Of a DNA stretch of 44,950 bases, positions 16,838-24,649 are shown in pieces (positions within the stretch are counted from its first letter, which is position 1; each line of letters starts with the position of its first letter). The DNA is from Anaerolineaceae bacterium (GTDB lineage Bacteria > Chloroflexota > Anaerolineae > Anaerolineales > Anaerolineaceae): assembly GCA_003524305.1 (NCBI GenBank), contig DQHW01000011.1:158261-203210 (forward strand). Direction: 5' to 3'. The notes under the pieces are model-generated. The model was not told where the DNA came from and searched no databases. It was given only the letters and a program-made list of their open reading frames with translations. The position numbers and the translations under genes are program-made.

Positions 16838-18129
16838 GCGCCATCATAAAAAACACCTCAATCCCGGGACCTCATGATATTCAGCGCAAGGTGCTTTCCA
16901 ACGGCATCACGCTGCTTGTACGCAGCAATTTCAACAGTTCATCTGTTGTTGTTTCAGGAATGTTGGGTGCGGGCAGTCACTTCGATCCACGCGAGAAACT
17001 GGGGCTTGCTCACTTCACATCCATGTCGTTGATGCGTGGTACAAAAAATGCAGACTTCCAGACCATTTTCGAACGGCTTGAATCCGCCGGTGCGAGCCTT
17101 GGTTTTGGTGCCAGCGTTCACAATACCAGTGTCGGCGGCCGGGCACTTGCTGAAGACCTGCCCATGTTGGTCAGAACCCTGGCAGACAGCCTCTTGAACC
17201 CGATCTTTCCTGAGCAGTATTTTGACCGGCTCAAGAAACAACTGCTGACCGGCCTTGCGATCCGTGCCCAGGATACTTCTGATAGAGCTTCACTTGCCTT
17301 TGACAGCCTGCTTTTCCCTGGCCATCCATATGGGTTTCCTGAAGACGGATATACCGAAACCATCTCTGTCATTTCAAGGCAAGACCTGGTGGACTTTCAT
17401 GCAACACATTTCGGACCTGACAACATGGTGGTTGTGGTGGTCGGCGCTGTGAAACCTGAAGATGTTTTCTCGTTATTTGAGAATGAACTTGGTGATTGGA
17501 AAAATCCTGGTTTAGTTTCAGTAAAACCCTTCCCTGCCATCAATCCACCGCAAAAAACCTTGCGAGAACATATTTCACTTTCAGGCAAAAGCCAGACAGA
17601 CATCGCCATGGGAACCCTGGGCCCAAAACGAAGCGCACCAGAATACCTTGCATCTTCGCTTGGCAATAACATACTCGGACAGTTCGGAATGATGGGCAGA
17701 ATCGGTGATGTGGTACGTGAAAAAGCCGGTCTGGCATATTATGCTTCAACCAGTGTCAACTCATGGATAGAAGGCGGATCATGGGAGGTCGCTGCTGGAG
17801 TGAACCCTGCCAACACCGATAAAGCCATTAAGCTCATCATCCAGGAACTTGAAAAATTCAGGAACGAACCCGTGCTGCAATCCGAGTTGGATGACAGCCA
17901 GGCAAATTACGTCGGCAGGCTGCCACTATCGCTTGAATCCAATTCAGGCGTGGCTAATTCAATCCTCAACCTTGAACGCTTTAGTCTGGGGTTGGATTAT
18001 TTCCAACGATATCCAGATTTGGTGAGAGAAGTAACCACTGACCAAATTCTCAAGGCAGCACAGAAATATATCGATCCTGAACGTTTGGTGATTGCATCTG
18101 CAGGGCCGGGCAAGGGCAAGAAGAAATGA
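16834..18129 (+). CDS. M16 family protein, non-catalytic partner
   Basis: A 431-aa M16-fold protein. At the position of HxxEH it reads HFTSM (residues 60-64), so the catalytic Glu and second His ligand are gone; the fold elements around it (GLAHFTSMSLMRGT) remain. It therefore is likely the structural partner of the upstream active M16 peptidase, as in known two-subunit M16B enzymes. Its start overlaps the upstream stop (ATGA at 16834-16837) and its own stop overlaps the acpS start (ATGA at 18126-18129), indicating translational coupling and stoichiometric production. Confidence 0.9.
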   Translation: MSAIIKNTSIPGPHDIQRKVLSNGITLLVRSNFNSSSVVVSGMLGAGSHFDPREKLGLAHFTSMSLMRGTKNADFQTIFERLESAGASLGFGASVHNTSVGGRALAEDLPMLVRTLADSLLNPIFPEQYFDRLKKQLLTGLAIRAQDTSDRASLAFDSLLFPGHPYGFPEDGYTETISVISRQDLVDFHATHFGPDNMVVVVVGAVKPEDVFSLFENELGDWKNPGLVSVKPFPAINPPQKTLREHISLSGKSQTDIAMGTLGPKRSAPEYLASSLGNNILGQFGMMGRIGDVVREKAGLAYYASTSVNSWIEGGSWEVAAGVNPANTDKAIKLIIQELEKFRNEPVLQSELDDSQANYVGRLPLSLESNSGVANSILNLERFSLGLDYFQRYPDLVREVTTDQILKAAQKYIDPERLVIASAGPGKGKKK

Positions 18130-18509
18130 ACTCCATTGCCACGGGTGTAGACCTGGTAGAAGTGGATCGTTTTCAAAATTTAAATCCTCAGATCAAGGAG
18201 CGTTTTTTTCGCCGGGTTTTCACTCCGCAAGAATTGAACGATCCTGACCAATCCATGCAGCACCTGGCTGGTTTGTTTGCCGCCAAAGAAGCCGCCGCAA
18301 AAGCCCTGGGCTGCGGCATTGGCAGAGTAAGTTGGCAAGATTTGGAAATCCTCAATGATGCAAACGGTAAACCAGAATTGATCCTCCACACCAATGCTGC
18401 TGAAATAGCTTCACAATCGGGATGGAGCGCATGGTCGCTTTCGATATCTCATACACGCACCTATGCAGTGGCTTCAGTGACTGCATTGGTTGAACTGCCT
18501 GTTAATTAA
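18126..18509 (+). CDS. acpS: Holo-[acyl-carrier-protein] synthase
   Basis: A 127-aa enzyme of the usual AcpS length that transfers 4'-phosphopantetheine from CoA to acyl carrier protein. Signatures: GVDLVEVDRF (Mg ligand Asp 9) and FAAKEAAAKALG (Mg ligand Glu 55), with SWSLSISHTRTYAVA near the end. It is translationally coupled to the M16 gene pair by a 4-nt overlap. No acyl carrier or fatty-acid synthesis gene is adjacent here, so the link to the peptidases looks organisational rather than biochemical. Confidence 0.93.
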   Translation: MNSIATGVDLVEVDRFQNLNPQIKERFFRRVFTPQELNDPDQSMQHLAGLFAAKEAAAKALGCGIGRVSWQDLEILNDANGKPELILHTNAAEIASQSGWSAWSLSISHTRTYAVASVTALVELPVN

Positions 18510-18521
18510 GGGTTTAAAGCG

Positions 18522-19178
18522 ATGAAGATTCTGGCAGTCAGCGACGCAGAAATTGGTTTTATCTACAGCCCGATGATCGTCGAAAAATTTCCAGATATCG
18601 ACCTGGTGATTTCATGCGGCGACCTGCCGTATTTCTACCTTGAATACATCATTGGCATGTTGAATGTGCCCATGTATTACGTCCGTGGAAACCACGCCAG
18701 CAAAGTTGAATACTCTGAATCTGGGGCCTTCCGAACTTCACCGTGGGGGGCGTATGATCTGCACCAAAAGGTACATGAAGACGACACCGGGCTGCTGATG
18801 GCCGGTCTTGAAGGCAGCGTGCGCTACAACCGCGGACCCTACCAATATACCCAATCAGAATACTGGATGAAAGTGTTCCAATTAGTGCCCGGTTTATTGA
18901 TCAACAAAGCCAGGTTTGGCCGCTACCTGGATGTTTTCGTCACCCATGCCCCACCATTTCACGTTCACGACATGGATGACAGGCCGCACCAGGGGATAAA
19001 GGCATTTAATTGGTTGATCAAAGTGTTTCAACCCAACCTGCATCTTCACGGCCACATCCATGTTTACAGACAAGATACTGTGATGATGACATGTGTAGAA
19101 AAAACAAAAGTTGTCAACACTTATGGTTATCGAGTATTGGTCATTGATACACCAAAAAAACGTTCCTGGCATAAGTAA
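18522..19178 (+). CDS. Calcineurin-like metallophosphoesterase
   Basis: A 218-aa phosphoesterase with most dimetal-site motifs: CGDLPYFYL (the GD motif, near residue 30), YVRGNHAS (GNH(D/E)-like, near 57), THAPPFHVHD (near 144) and HLHGHIHVY (GHxH, near 176). The first motif, normally DxH, reads SDAEIG here (residues 7-12), so the usual His ligand is replaced. The gene follows acpS by 12 nt and precedes the ParB-like gene by 15 nt, so it sits in the same probable operon. Substrate cannot be predicted; similar small enzymes act on cyclic nucleotides, nucleic acids or protein phosphates. Confidence 0.85.
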   Translation: MKILAVSDAEIGFIYSPMIVEKFPDIDLVISCGDLPYFYLEYIIGMLNVPMYYVRGNHASKVEYSESGAFRTSPWGAYDLHQKVHEDDTGLLMAGLEGSVRYNRGPYQYTQSEYWMKVFQLVPGLLINKARFGRYLDVFVTHAPPFHVHDMDDRPHQGIKAFNWLIKVFQPNLHLHGHIHVYRQDTVMMTCVEKTKVVNTYGYRVLVIDTPKKRSWHK

Positions 19179-19193
19179 TTTTTGAGGTTTACT

Positions 19194-20132
19194 ATGTTTA
19201 AAAAATATTCATCTTATGTGGAAAGTCCATATTTTCAATCCAAAAATGACTTTTCTCGTGCTTACCGCAGAGGCTTTTGGCGGTCAATCTTTAGTCTCAT
19301 TCGCAACACTAATAATCGTTTGCTGCCTTTTGATGAAGTCATGCAGCACATCCCCTTGCGCGGAGAACACTCTCTAGGGGTCAAAGAGATTGAGACCAGC
19401 AAAATCATTGGCACTGTGAATCGTTATCATGATTTTGACCGTGCTTTTTTGCCCACCCAAACAAACACCCGCGCCCGCTGGGAAAGCGTCAATTCAGCCT
19501 ATTTTAAAGACATCATTTTACCTCCAATAGACGTCTACAAGGTGAGCGATGTATATTTCGTGAGAGATGGTCATCATCGTGTCTCAGTCGCACGTGAACG
19601 AGGTCAGGCTTATATGGATGCCTATGTTATCGAAATTGATGTGCGCGGCATCCTGGACGAAAACACAAGCATTCAAGATCTTGTGATGGCCCATGAATAT
19701 GCAGTCTTTCTGACACGTTCCAAACTGGATCTGGTCATCCCCGGCGCGGATTGCCGCTTCTCGATCCCCGGGCAGTATGACCGCCTGCTTCAGCACATCA
19801 GTGTTCACCGCTGGTACATGGGTGAGAAACTGGATCGTCCGATCACGGATGAAGAAGCTGCTTTAGGATGGTACAAAGAAGTGTATATGCCGTTGGTCAG
19901 GATCATTCGAAAACACAAAATACTTAATGAGTTCCCACAACGGACGGAAACCGATCTCTATTTGTGGATTATTGAACACCGTTGGTATTTAGCAGAGGAA
20001 TCCAAAGAAAAAGTCAGTCTCGAAAAGGCTGCCACACATTTTATGAACCGGTTCTCAAACCGCCCTTTCAGACACTTACGCCAATTCCTTAAATGGATGA
20101 AGAAAAAAATATTTAAGAAAAAAAAGGCCTGA
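19194..20132 (+). CDS. ParB/Srx-fold domain protein, unknown function
   Basis: A 312-aa protein starting at ATG 19194 (GAGG 6 nt upstream; TTG 19182 rejected). Residues about 115-145 (DVYFVRDGHHRVSVARERG) form the ParB/sulfiredoxin-like nucleotide-binding motif. The C-terminal third has HRWYMGEKLDRPIT and RTETDLYLWIIEHRWYL, and a very basic end (KKKIFKKKKA). There is no helix-turn-helix typical of chromosomal ParB, so this is not a partition protein. It is last in the M16-acpS-phosphoesterase run. An enzymatic (CTPase or ATPase-like) or nucleic-acid role is possible but not shown. Confidence 0.75.
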   Translation: MFKKYSSYVESPYFQSKNDFSRAYRRGFWRSIFSLIRNTNNRLLPFDEVMQHIPLRGEHSLGVKEIETSKIIGTVNRYHDFDRAFLPTQTNTRARWESVNSAYFKDIILPPIDVYKVSDVYFVRDGHHRVSVARERGQAYMDAYVIEIDVRGILDENTSIQDLVMAHEYAVFLTRSKLDLVIPGADCRFSIPGQYDRLLQHISVHRWYMGEKLDRPITDEEAALGWYKEVYMPLVRIIRKHKILNEFPQRTETDLYLWIIEHRWYLAEESKEKVSLEKAATHFMNRFSNRPFRHLRQFLKWMKKKIFKKKKA

Positions 20133-20144
20133 AGCTATGCTTCA
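20112..20144 (-). terminator. Terminator of the 83-aa minus-strand gene
   Basis: Stem CTGAAGC / GCTTCAG (20128-20134 and 20138-20144) with a TAT loop. Read on the minus strand it is followed by GGCC and a long T-run. The plus strand has no U-run after it, so it serves mainly the convergent minus-strand gene and overlaps the end of the ParB-like gene. Confidence 0.7.
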
Positions 20145-20164
20145 GACCCTAATAGTATTATTGC

Positions 20165-20416
20165 TCAGGCAGACAATGATGCCTGTTTAACACCCAACCA
20201 GAAATGGTTGGGTAGAATCATTTGATTGACTTGAACATCCACACCAATAGATTTGGAAGGTGCTTCTGTTTGCATACTGGGATGCACAAAACAAACATCG
20301 GGGATTTGTCCGTATTTTTTTTGATAATAGTCAGCAGCGCGCATAATTTTAACATAAAAATCAATCTTGGGATCGTTATCAAACCAAAGCATGCCAGTAT
20401 TCATGTCTGTCTCCAT
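20165..20416 (-). CDS. Conserved-looking 83-aa protein, unknown function
   Basis: Start ATG 20416 with AAGGAG 9 nt upstream, a near-consensus promoter further upstream and a terminator right after the stop, so this small frame is very likely real. The sequence has no membrane segment or Cys cluster. It contains a charged/aromatic stretch (WFDNDPKIDFYVKIMRAADYYQKKYGQIPDVCFVHPS), then SIGVDVQVNQMILPNHFWLGV. A compact alpha/beta fold is plausible. It is transcribed alone, against its neighbours. The promoter holds two palindromes, one of the form GAAC-N4-GTTC, so regulation is expected. I do not recognise the family. Confidence 0.75.
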   Translation of the reverse strand: METDMNTGMLWFDNDPKIDFYVKIMRAADYYQKKYGQIPDVCFVHPSMQTEAPSKSIGVDVQVNQMILPNHFWLGVKQASLSA

Positions 20417-20468
20417 TAGTCTCTACTCCTTAATATGCAAGTTATGCGCCAGTTGTTTTAGGTATTTT

Positions 20469-20508
20469 GTTCTATATTTATTATAGAACTTTAGTTCTCA
20501 ATTGTCAA
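20469..20508 (-). promoter_or_regulatory. Sigma-70-type promoter with two overlapping operators
   Basis: On the minus strand: TTGACA (20508-20503), 17-nt spacer, TATAAT (20485-20480), both perfect consensus. Inside the spacer is the palindrome AGAACT-TT-AGTTCT (20485-20498), i.e. GAAC-N4-GTTC. Overlapping the -10 is a second perfect inverted repeat GTTCTATA-N5-TATAGAAC (20469-20489). The half-site at 20485-20489 belongs to both. A repressor bound here would block RNA polymerase. Confidence 0.8.
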
Positions 20509-20546
20509 GCACTCAATTTATGTCTTCCCCTTTTTCTGCTATTCCC

Positions 20547-20567
20547 ATCCATGTGATGGATTTTTTT
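20547..20567 (+). terminator. Terminator-like hairpin upstream of frr
   Basis: ATCCAT-GTG-ATGGAT followed by six T residues. On the plus strand it would stop read-through entering the frr operon, or act as an attenuator if frr is transcribed from further upstream. Confidence 0.5.
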
Positions 20568-20636
20568 GGCTTTTTAAGGTATCCTTAATCTGTTCAGCTT
20601 TAAAACAAATCGACATTCTTCTTTTTGGAGGATCCA

Positions 20637-21194
20637 ATGATCAAAGAGACCGTAAAAGATGCCGAACATCACATGAAGGGCGCGCTTAATTCGCTTGAAG
20701 AAGATTTAACCGGCATTCGTACTGGACGCGCCACCCCGGCGTTGGTAGAGAAACTCCCCATCGATTACTATGGGATGCCGACTCCCCTCATGCAATTGGC
20801 TTCCATTTCGATTCCTGAAGCACGTGCAATTATGATTAAACCCTTTGACCCGACCTCTCTAAAAACGATTGAGAAGTCCATTTTGGCTTCTGATTTAGGG
20901 TTGACACCCAATAACGACGGCAAAGCCATTCGCCTAAACCTGCCCCCGCTAACCGAAGACCGCCGCCGGGACCTGGTAAAAGTAGTTCACGGCCGGCTTG
21001 AAGAAGCACGTGTGGCCATCCGTAATGTTCGCCGCGACATCATTAAAGACCTAAAAGAATTCGAAAAAGAAAAAATGATCTCTGAGGACGATTTAAAATT
21101 AGGTGAAGAAGAAATTCAAAAATTAACCGACCACATGATCTCTGAAGTTGATGCGATCGGCAACAAAAAAGAAAAAGAGATCATGGAAGTTTAA
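20637..21194 (+). CDS. frr: Ribosome recycling factor
   Basis: 185 aa, the exact usual length. Starts at ATG 20637 with GGAGG just upstream (TTG 20625 rejected). Family hallmarks: LEEDLTGIRTGRATPALVEKL near residues 21-40, the YYGMPTPLMQLASISIPEAR hinge/domain-II segment, and the C-terminal long helix DRRRDLVKVVHGRLEEARVAIRNVRRD. With EF-G it splits post-termination ribosomes. First gene of frr-uppS-cdsA, an order common in bacteria, but rpsB-tsf-pyrH, which usually precedes it, lies 12 kb away. Confidence 0.97.
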   Translation: MIKETVKDAEHHMKGALNSLEEDLTGIRTGRATPALVEKLPIDYYGMPTPLMQLASISIPEARAIMIKPFDPTSLKTIEKSILASDLGLTPNNDGKAIRLNLPPLTEDRRRDLVKVVHGRLEEARVAIRNVRRDIIKDLKEFEKEKMISEDDLKLGEEEIQKLTDHMISEVDAIGNKKEKEIMEV

Positions 21195-21209
21195 CTCCAT
21201 GAAAACCTC

Positions 21210-21911
21210 ATGAGCGAAACTCAAAACAAAATCCCTGAGCATGTTGCCATCATAATGGATGGCAACGGCCGCTGGGCTGAATCACGCGGTTTAGCCCGTT
21301 TCGAAGGTCACAAAGCAGGGACTGAAAACCTCAGGCAAATAATTAAAACCAGTGTTGAATTTGGTGTAAAGCATTTAACCATTTACGCTTTTTCGACTGA
21401 AAACTGGGGAAGGCCGAAGGAAGAAGTTAATGGGTTGATGACCATTCTTGAAACGGTAATTGACCGCGAATTAAATGAATTAAACACTGAAGGTGTAAGA
21501 ATCTGTCATATTGGTCGGTTGGAAGCTATGCCCAAGCGTGTACGCTCCAAAGTGGAACATGCCGTTCAATTAACCCAAAAGAACGACAGGTTGATCCTGA
21601 ATGTCGCCTGGAACTACGGTGGCCGCGACGAGATCGTTCACGCCATCCAGGAAATCGTACGAGAGGGAACCACTGTTGAACAGGTAACTGAAGAATTGGT
21701 CAGTCAACACATGTATACACAATGCTCTCCCGACCCTGATCTGATTATCCGTACTTCGGGTGAGATGCGTCTTAGCAATTTCTTGATCTGGCAATCTGCC
21801 TATTCAGAATGGTATGCCACAGCCACGTTGTGGCCTGATTTTAACAAAGAAGAATTTCAAAAGGCGATTGACGCATATGGACAGCGTAAAAGACGGTTTG
21901 GCAAGCGCTAA
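21210..21911 (+). CDS. uppS: Isoprenyl (di-trans,poly-cis-undecaprenyl) diphosphate synthase
   Basis: A 233-aa cis-prenyltransferase that condenses isopentenyl diphosphate onto farnesyl diphosphate to make the C55 carrier lipid for envelope polymers. HVAIIMDGNGRWA holds the catalytic Asp 17 and the diphosphate-binding DGNGRW motif. FSTENWGRPKEEV and LIIRTSGEMRLSNFLIWQSAYSE complete the family signature. Starts 15 nt after frr. Its last 35 nt overlap the cdsA start, so the two are probably coupled. Confidence 0.97.
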   Translation: MSETQNKIPEHVAIIMDGNGRWAESRGLARFEGHKAGTENLRQIIKTSVEFGVKHLTIYAFSTENWGRPKEEVNGLMTILETVIDRELNELNTEGVRICHIGRLEAMPKRVRSKVEHAVQLTQKNDRLILNVAWNYGGRDEIVHAIQEIVREGTTVEQVTEELVSQHMYTQCSPDPDLIIRTSGEMRLSNFLIWQSAYSEWYATATLWPDFNKEEFQKAIDAYGQRKRRFGKR

Positions 21912-22743
21912 ATCACCTCCCGTTTCAACTGATAAAACTTTTCGCACACGGCTGCTCGTTGCGGATATTTTTGTACCCATAACCGCTTTTTTTGCCATTC
22001 AAGGGGGCATAGCATTTGTGGTATTCGTTACCCTTGTGTTGGGAGTAGCCGCCTGGGAGTTCTGGCGTATCTTCCACAAGGGTGATTACGCTCCCTCTCT
22101 GACCGTTTTACTCGTCTTTTCAACCAGCGCTGTCATTATGCGTTATTTATGGGGTCTGAAGTATTTTGAAATTTGGATAGGCGGTTTACTGTTAATTTCG
22201 TTGTTTATGCACGTCTTGCAGCAACAGCGAGGCAATGACAAAGCTGCTTCCAACCTGGCGCTGACAGTCTTTGGGGCCCTCTACCTGGGTTTTCTGGGCA
22301 GTTATGCCATTTCAGTCCGTTTTCTCGAACAAGGCCTATATTGGACCATGCTGGTCTTTCCGATCATTTCGCTGGCAGATTCCGGCGCTTATATTTTCGG
22401 CCGGCCGTTTGGAAAGCATAAGATGCTGCCTGTGGTCAGCCCCAAGAAATCATGGGAAGGTTATATTGGCGGCATCATTGTCTGCGGCCTGGGGGGTTGG
22501 GGTCTGGCTGCTTTGTGGCATATCGCCTGCACACCGGTGCTTCCCATCCATGGATTAATACTTGGGCTGGTCATATCAGTTGCGGCTCCGCTTGGCGATT
22601 TTGGCGAAAGCATGATAAAACGTCAATTTAATATCAAAGATTCAAGCAATTTATTACCCGGCCACGGCGGCTTTTTTGACCGCATCGATTCTTCTTTATT
22701 AGCCGCCATCATTGGTTATTACCTGATCCTTCTAATTCGGTAA
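21877..22743 (+). CDS. cdsA: Phosphatidate cytidylyltransferase
   Basis: A 288-aa polytopic enzyme that makes CDP-diacylglycerol from phosphatidate and CTP. The signature SPKKSWEGYIGG and the C-terminal FNIKDSSNLLPGHGGFFDRIDS (CdsA consensus KD...PGHGG.DR.D) are intact, with about seven hydrophobic segments. Start ATG 21877 lies inside the end of uppS (35-nt overlap); the ATG at 21814 would extend the protein into a hydrophilic uppS-shadow segment and is rejected. It gives phospholipid precursors alongside UppS carrier lipid. Confidence 0.95.
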   Translation: MDSVKDGLASAKSPPVSTDKTFRTRLLVADIFVPITAFFAIQGGIAFVVFVTLVLGVAAWEFWRIFHKGDYAPSLTVLLVFSTSAVIMRYLWGLKYFEIWIGGLLLISLFMHVLQQQRGNDKAASNLALTVFGALYLGFLGSYAISVRFLEQGLYWTMLVFPIISLADSGAYIFGRPFGKHKMLPVVSPKKSWEGYIGGIIVCGLGGWGLAALWHIACTPVLPIHGLILGLVISVAAPLGDFGESMIKRQFNIKDSSNLLPGHGGFFDRIDSSLLAAIIGYYLILLIR

Positions 22744-22773
22744 ATCTTTCCCATTTTTCTAATAGAGGATTCC

Positions 22774-23760
22774 ATGATCAATACCCCACCGACTAAAAAC
22801 CTGGCTCTTGATCTGGTAAGAGTAACAGAAGCGGCTGCCCTGGCAGCCGGCAGACATATGGGCCGCGGAGACAAGATCCTCGCGGATCAAGCTGCTGTGG
22901 ACGCCATGCGTCTGATGCTGAATTCCATCGAGATGGACGGTATCATCGTGATTGGTGAAGGAGAGAAAGATAAGGCTCCGATGTTGTTTAATGGTGAAAA
23001 GCTGGGTACCGGCGAGGCTCCCATTTTGGATATTGCCGTAGACCCGATCGACGGCACGAGACCGCTTGCTCATGGACTGCCAAATTCAATTGCCACTGTC
23101 GCCCTCGCCCCACGCGGAACCATGTTCAACCCTGGCGTTTTTTATTACATGGACAAGATTGCCACAGGTCCGCTTGCCAAAGACGTGGTGGATATCAACG
23201 CCCCTGTCGCAGATAACTTAAAAAAGGTGGCAAAGGCAAAGGGTGAAAAGGTGGAAGATCTGACCGTTGTGGTGTTAGACCGTCCACGGCACGAAAAATT
23301 GATCAACGAAATCCGTCAGGCAGGTGCACGAATAAAACTGATCCCTGACGGGGATATAGCCGGCGCGATTATGAGCGCCTTGCCAGAAACCAATATTGAC
23401 CTGCTAATGGGCATTGGCGGCACACCCGAAGGCGTCATTGCAGCGGCTGCCATGCGCTGCCTGGGCGGAACGATTATGGGAAAACTCCATCCGCACCGCC
23501 AAAATGAAAGAGACCAGGCTAAAGAACACGGTATAGACCTTCGCCAACCCATTTTAATGGACGATTTCATCTCATCTGAAGACGTGTTCTTTGCCGCCAC
23601 CGGCATCACCACAGGCGATCTTCTAGACGGCGTCTCGTATTTTCCAAACGGCGCCAGAACGGACAGCCTGGTGATGCGCGGATTAACCGGCACTTACAGA
23701 CGCATCACTGCTACACACCGATTGAACAAACTCTCAGAGATCAGCACCATCCCCTATTAA
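22774..23760 (+). CDS. glpX: Fructose-1,6-bisphosphatase class II
   Basis: A 328-aa GlpX-type phosphatase of gluconeogenesis. Motifs: VIGEGEKDKAPMLFNGE (about residues 56-72), DPIDGTRP metal/phosphate site (about 89-96), DRPRHEKLI, PDGDIAGAI and LLMGIGGTPEGVIAAAAM. The SD is AGAGGA before ATG 22774. It follows cdsA by 30 nt, so it probably shares the transcript, and ends at a strong bidirectional hairpin. Some class II enzymes also cleave sedoheptulose-1,7-bisphosphate; motifs do not separate the two. Confidence 0.95.
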   Translation: MINTPPTKNLALDLVRVTEAAALAAGRHMGRGDKILADQAAVDAMRLMLNSIEMDGIIVIGEGEKDKAPMLFNGEKLGTGEAPILDIAVDPIDGTRPLAHGLPNSIATVALAPRGTMFNPGVFYYMDKIATGPLAKDVVDINAPVADNLKKVAKAKGEKVEDLTVVVLDRPRHEKLINEIRQAGARIKLIPDGDIAGAIMSALPETNIDLLMGIGGTPEGVIAAAAMRCLGGTIMGKLHPHRQNERDQAKEHGIDLRQPILMDDFISSEDVFFAATGITTGDLLDGVSYFPNGARTDSLVMRGLTGTYRRITATHRLNKLSEISTIPY

Positions 23761-23762
23761 CC

Positions 23763-23797
23763 AAAAAGAGCATCGGTGTGAACCGATGCTCTCTGTT
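23763..23797. terminator. Bidirectional terminator between glpX and the SIMPL gene
   Basis: Perfect 11-bp stem AGAGCATCGGT / ACCGATGCTCT (23767-23777 and 23782-23792), GTGA loop. A five-A run on its left gives a U-run for the minus-strand transcript; on the right CTGTTTC gives a weaker tract for glpX. Confidence 0.85.
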
Positions 23798-23810
23798 TCA
23801 ATGAAGCGGT

Positions 23811-24530
23811 TTACTTGATTTCGTAGGTCATGCTGGCGCTGGCGCTGATCACCAACTGGCCGGCGGAAATGGGCACATTGGCTGCGGCAGACATGCTTCC
23901 ACCTTTGGCATCATACATGGGCACGGGCACGTTGTTGGTGTAAGCACTCACGTATTGCAAATCACCCAATTTGACACCAGAAGCTTGTGCGATGGATTGA
24001 GCTTCAGCAATGGCGTTAGCAATAGCCATATCACGAGCCTGCACCATGGCTTCAGCTTTATCTTGCACATCAAATGAGATACTGTTGATGGTATTGGCAC
24101 CGGATTTCACCACGGCATCCAGCAAAGTGCCAAGTTTGGATAAATCGCGCACGGTGATGTAAACCGTATTCTCAACCACGTAATAACTGCGTGAGATGGT
24201 TCCGTCCATGCCATAATCCTGCATGGGATAGACATTGAAACTTGTGGTCTGAATATCCTTTGCTTCTACGCCCTGGTCTTTTAAAGCCTGGGCAACTGCA
24301 TTCGCCTGTGCGTTGTTGTTATCGAGTGCTGTAGAAACATCGTCAGCATCCGCTTTGACACCGACATAGATATATGCCACATCCGGCACCAGGTAAACTT
24401 CGCCAGTTCCTGAAGAACTTAAGGTGCGAACCATGGGTGCATTCCCTGCTGCTGCAGGAGTTGTGCTGCATGCAACGAGGGAGACAATAGCTAAAATACT
24501 TGCTAAAACAACTAAGAGGTTCTTTTTCAT
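23811..24530 (-). CDS. SIMPL-domain (DUF541) lipoprotein
   Basis: A 239-aa exported protein. The N-terminus MKKNLLVVLASILAIVSLVACSTT is a lipoprotein signal with lipobox LVAC (Cys about 21). The rest is one SIMPL/DUF541 domain: SGTGEVYLVPDVAYIYVGVKADADD, VQTTSFNVYPMQDY-like strands, VRDLSKLGTLLDAVVKSGANTINSISFDV and AQSIAQASGVKLGDLQYVS. Family members are envelope-associated with poorly defined stress-related roles. SD AAAGGAG before ATG 24530. A terminator upstream separates it from the LiaF/PspC operon, so it has its own promoter, yet it points the same way and is also an envelope protein. Confidence 0.88.
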   Translation of the reverse strand: MKKNLLVVLASILAIVSLVACSTTPAAAGNAPMVRTLSSSGTGEVYLVPDVAYIYVGVKADADDVSTALDNNNAQANAVAQALKDQGVEAKDIQTTSFNVYPMQDYGMDGTISRSYYVVENTVYITVRDLSKLGTLLDAVVKSGANTINSISFDVQDKAEAMVQARDMAIANAIAEAQSIAQASGVKLGDLQYVSAYTNNVPVPMYDAKGGSMSAAANVPISAGQLVISASASMTYEIK

Positions 24531-24604
24531 TTTTTCTCCTTTTATATAACTCTACATATGAGACGTATGAATTGCATAATAGTTCCCAAGAATACGTAAT
24601 TAAA

Positions 24605-24628
24605 AAGGACACGGCACGCCGTGTCCTT
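24605..24628 (-). terminator. Terminator of the PspC/LiaF-like operon
   Basis: Perfect 11-bp stem AAGGACACGGC / GCCGTGTCCTT with a two-base loop. Read on the minus strand it ends in CCTTTTTAA. Its core GGACACGG...CCGTGTCC is the same as the palindrome arm at the right end of the window. Confidence 0.85.
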
Positions 24629-24649
24629 ACAAAAAATCATCGATCCCAA

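Noticed and set aside
20637..22743. 35-nt overlap of uppS and cdsA as an assembly error
   Set aside because: Both proteins have complete family ends (RKRRFGKR for UppS; normal hydrophilic N-terminus for CdsA), so the overlap looks genuine.
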